41,911 nucleotides of DNA from an uncultured Synergistaceae bacterium (lineage in GTDB: Bacteria; Synergistota; Synergistia; Synergistales; Aminiphilaceae), in assembly GCA_937868015.1 (NCBI GenBank), contig CALMLW010000061.1, forward strand, positions 1 through 41,911, in the 5' to 3' direction. Position numbers and translations under genes: made by a program. Under the pieces are notes generated by a model, which worked only from the letters and a program-made list of their open reading frames with translations, searched no databases and was not told where the DNA came from. Of the stretch, positions 40,923 to 41,911 are shown in pieces. Positions within the stretch are counted from its first letter, which is position 1, and every line of letters starts with the position of its first letter.

Positions 40923-41911
40923 CAATCTCCGGGGCTCCGGAACGTCTCCAGGGGCTCCAGGCTCCACCGGCGGTGGGTTCCCAGCACCAGGGCAAAAAGC
41001 AACAGTCCTACCAGGGCGGGCCCTGGAGCCATCCTCCCGAAAGCGGCATCGGGGGGGGCGTCAAAGGGGACCCCCTCCCGGCGGGCCAGGGTCCGCACGT
41101 CCAGAAGGTGCACGGCGGGAATGCGGCGCTCCAGAGCCCAGGCCAGGAGCCCATCGCCCCGGGGGGCGTGCTCTTCGGGGAGGAGGAGCCCCGGAGGGAC
41201 CTCCAGCACCGCGGGATCATCTCCCAGGCTCGTCATCCCCCCGCCGATCTGCACCACCAACCGGGGGGAAAAGGCCTCCATGCGGGCGGCCTTGAGGTCC
41301 CGGAGGGCGCGCCAGCTTTCCGCTTCCAGCACGGGAACTCCATGGCGCCGGGCGGCTTCCCGGAGGAGCTCCACCCCCTCCTGGGGCATGTCCCGGGCGT
41401 TTTCCTCGCCGCCTCCCAAGGTGCACGCCTCGACCCGGGTGGTCACGAAGCCCCCCCGGCGCCAGAGCGCCAAAAGATCCAGCAGAGTGAGATCGCCCCG
41501 ATTGGCCCCCCAGGAGGAAGACCCCAGAGAGGGCAAAAGCTGGATCCGGAGCCCCGCCGCCTCCCCCGCCACCAGGGTGGCAAGAAGAAATCCGGGAAAC
41601 GACCCCGAGGGCAACACGGTGATCCGGTCCCCCGACGTCAACCCCGCCTTCCGGAACCACCGGAAGAGCACCGGCACCCACCGGGGGTCGCAGGCGGTGC
41701 GTTTGGCGGCCACATCGCCCAGGGTGGTGGTGAGGGCCGTCATTTCCTCCCCCACCAGACCGGTGTGCCACGGATCGCTCTCCGGAGAAGGGGGGATGCC
41801 CCGCTCCGTGCGCCACGCCACCACATAGTCCTGGGCCCGCCGCACGGTGCCTAGGGCCTTGCCCTCAATGCCCCCCGCACGGCCGGACCAGGGCCCCCAG
41901 ACCAACAGGGC
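40922..41911 (-). CDS. Poly-gamma-glutamate system protein, C-terminal part (runs off the window)
   Basis: At least 329 residues of a protein of the family annotated as a poly-gamma-glutamate system protein. Recognisable blocks are DPWHTGLVGEEMTALTTTLG, the gap-free AAKRTACDPRWVPVLFRWFR, SGSFPGFLLATLVAGEAAGL, SLGSSSWGANRGDLTLLDLL and VVQIGGGMTSLGDDP. A membrane helix near the C-terminus (PALVGLLLFALVLG) is followed by a short basic tail. At the window edge the frame is still open (LLVWGPWSGRAGG), and the family usually has an N-terminal membrane helix, so a true start lies outside; TTG 41905 is possible but unlikely. The family accompanies PgsB/PgsC-type ligases; none is visible here because the window ends. 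Confidence 0.85.
   Translation of the reverse strand, partial: ALLVWGPWSGRAGGIEGKALGTVRRAQDYVVAWRTERGIPPSPESDPWHTGLVGEEMTALTTTLGDVAAKRTACDPRWVPVLFRWFRKAGLTSGDRITVLPSGSFPGFLLATLVAGEAAGLRIQLLPSLGSSSWGANRGDLTLLDLLALWRRGGFVTTRVEACTLGGGEENARDMPQEGVELLREAARRHGVPVLEAESWRALRDLKAARMEAFSPRLVVQIGGGMTSLGDDPAVLEVPPGLLLPEEHAPRGDGLLAWALERRIPAVHLLDVRTLARREGVPFDAPPDAAFGRMAPGPALVGLLLFALVLGTHRRWSLEPLETFRSPGD

Noticed and set aside
40432-40995. Minus-strand open frame of 187 codons with two SRCRGEHIFRPY segments
   Set aside because: The internal duplication is simply the 80-bp DNA repeat read in one frame; it overlaps the end of a real gene and has no family-like sequence.

Overview
The window is GC-rich DNA from a bacterium that is very probably a member of the Synergistota: a diderm, anaerobic, amino-acid-using lineage. 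The best marker is a secreted M6-type metalloprotease (247-2565) whose C-terminus has the Gly-Gly-Cys / hydrophobic helix / Arg-Arg-Arg layout of the Synerg-CTERM sorting signal. Supporting features are a TolC-type outer-membrane channel and an AsmA/TamB-like protein (two membranes), several ferredoxin-like Fe-S proteins, a radical SAM enzyme, and a RocB-like peptidase. The genus cannot be fixed from sequence reading alone. No rRNA, tRNA, CRISPR array, prophage or intact insertion sequence was seen.

Layout. 1-8100 (+): the tail of a gene (possibly an MBL-fold hydrolase), the M6 protease, a dCache chemoreceptor, tyrS, then lemA with an unrecognised partner whose signal peptide is cut off by an in-frame TGA. 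8147-13436 (-): RocB-like M20 peptidase and a 1152-residue AsmA/TamB-like protein. 13760-18247 (+): a compact MacAB-TolC-like efflux operon (tolC-like, macA-like, ATPase, permease; the first junctions are ATGA overlaps), followed by an AraC/GyrI-type regulator. 19389-22079: a decaying stretch with visibly lower GC, holding an amidohydrolase lipoprotein gene broken by an in-frame TAA and a frameshifted Rpn-type nuclease remnant. 22342-25771 (+): a complete ECF transporter (fused double ATPase, EcfT, S component). 25919-29735 (+): two tandem coiled-coil genes that share a start module. 33565-29759 (-): a four-gene operon of two EFR1-type flavodoxin/ferredoxin fusions, a radical SAM DNA-repair-type enzyme and its usual DUF4130 partner. 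33900-35534 (+): a monocistronic secreted protein of unknown function with a near-consensus promoter and a strong terminator. 36992-35634 (-): AEC and EamA/SMR-like transporters. 37232-38617 (+): phosphomannomutase/phosphoglucomutase. 38618-39641: a gene-free kilobase made of repeats. 40418-39642 (-): a dicluster ferredoxin-like protein. 41911-40922 (-): the C-terminal part of a poly-gamma-glutamate-system protein, running off the window.

How the parts fit. The efflux operon, its AraC/GyrI neighbour and the AsmA/TamB-like protein are envelope and export functions. RocB, the M6 protease, the ECF system and the chemoreceptor fit a scavenger of peptides and cofactors. The EFR1-radical SAM-DUF4130 operon looks like an electron-supply plus SAM-chemistry module. 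The repeat-rich tail (38618-40922) carries at least four copies of a GTAGGGGCG...CGCCCCTAC palindrome and two larger duplications. A GGTA-N6-TACC palindrome lies upstream of two separate transcription units and may be a shared operator.

All calls come from reading the sequence and from family knowledge; no database search was run.
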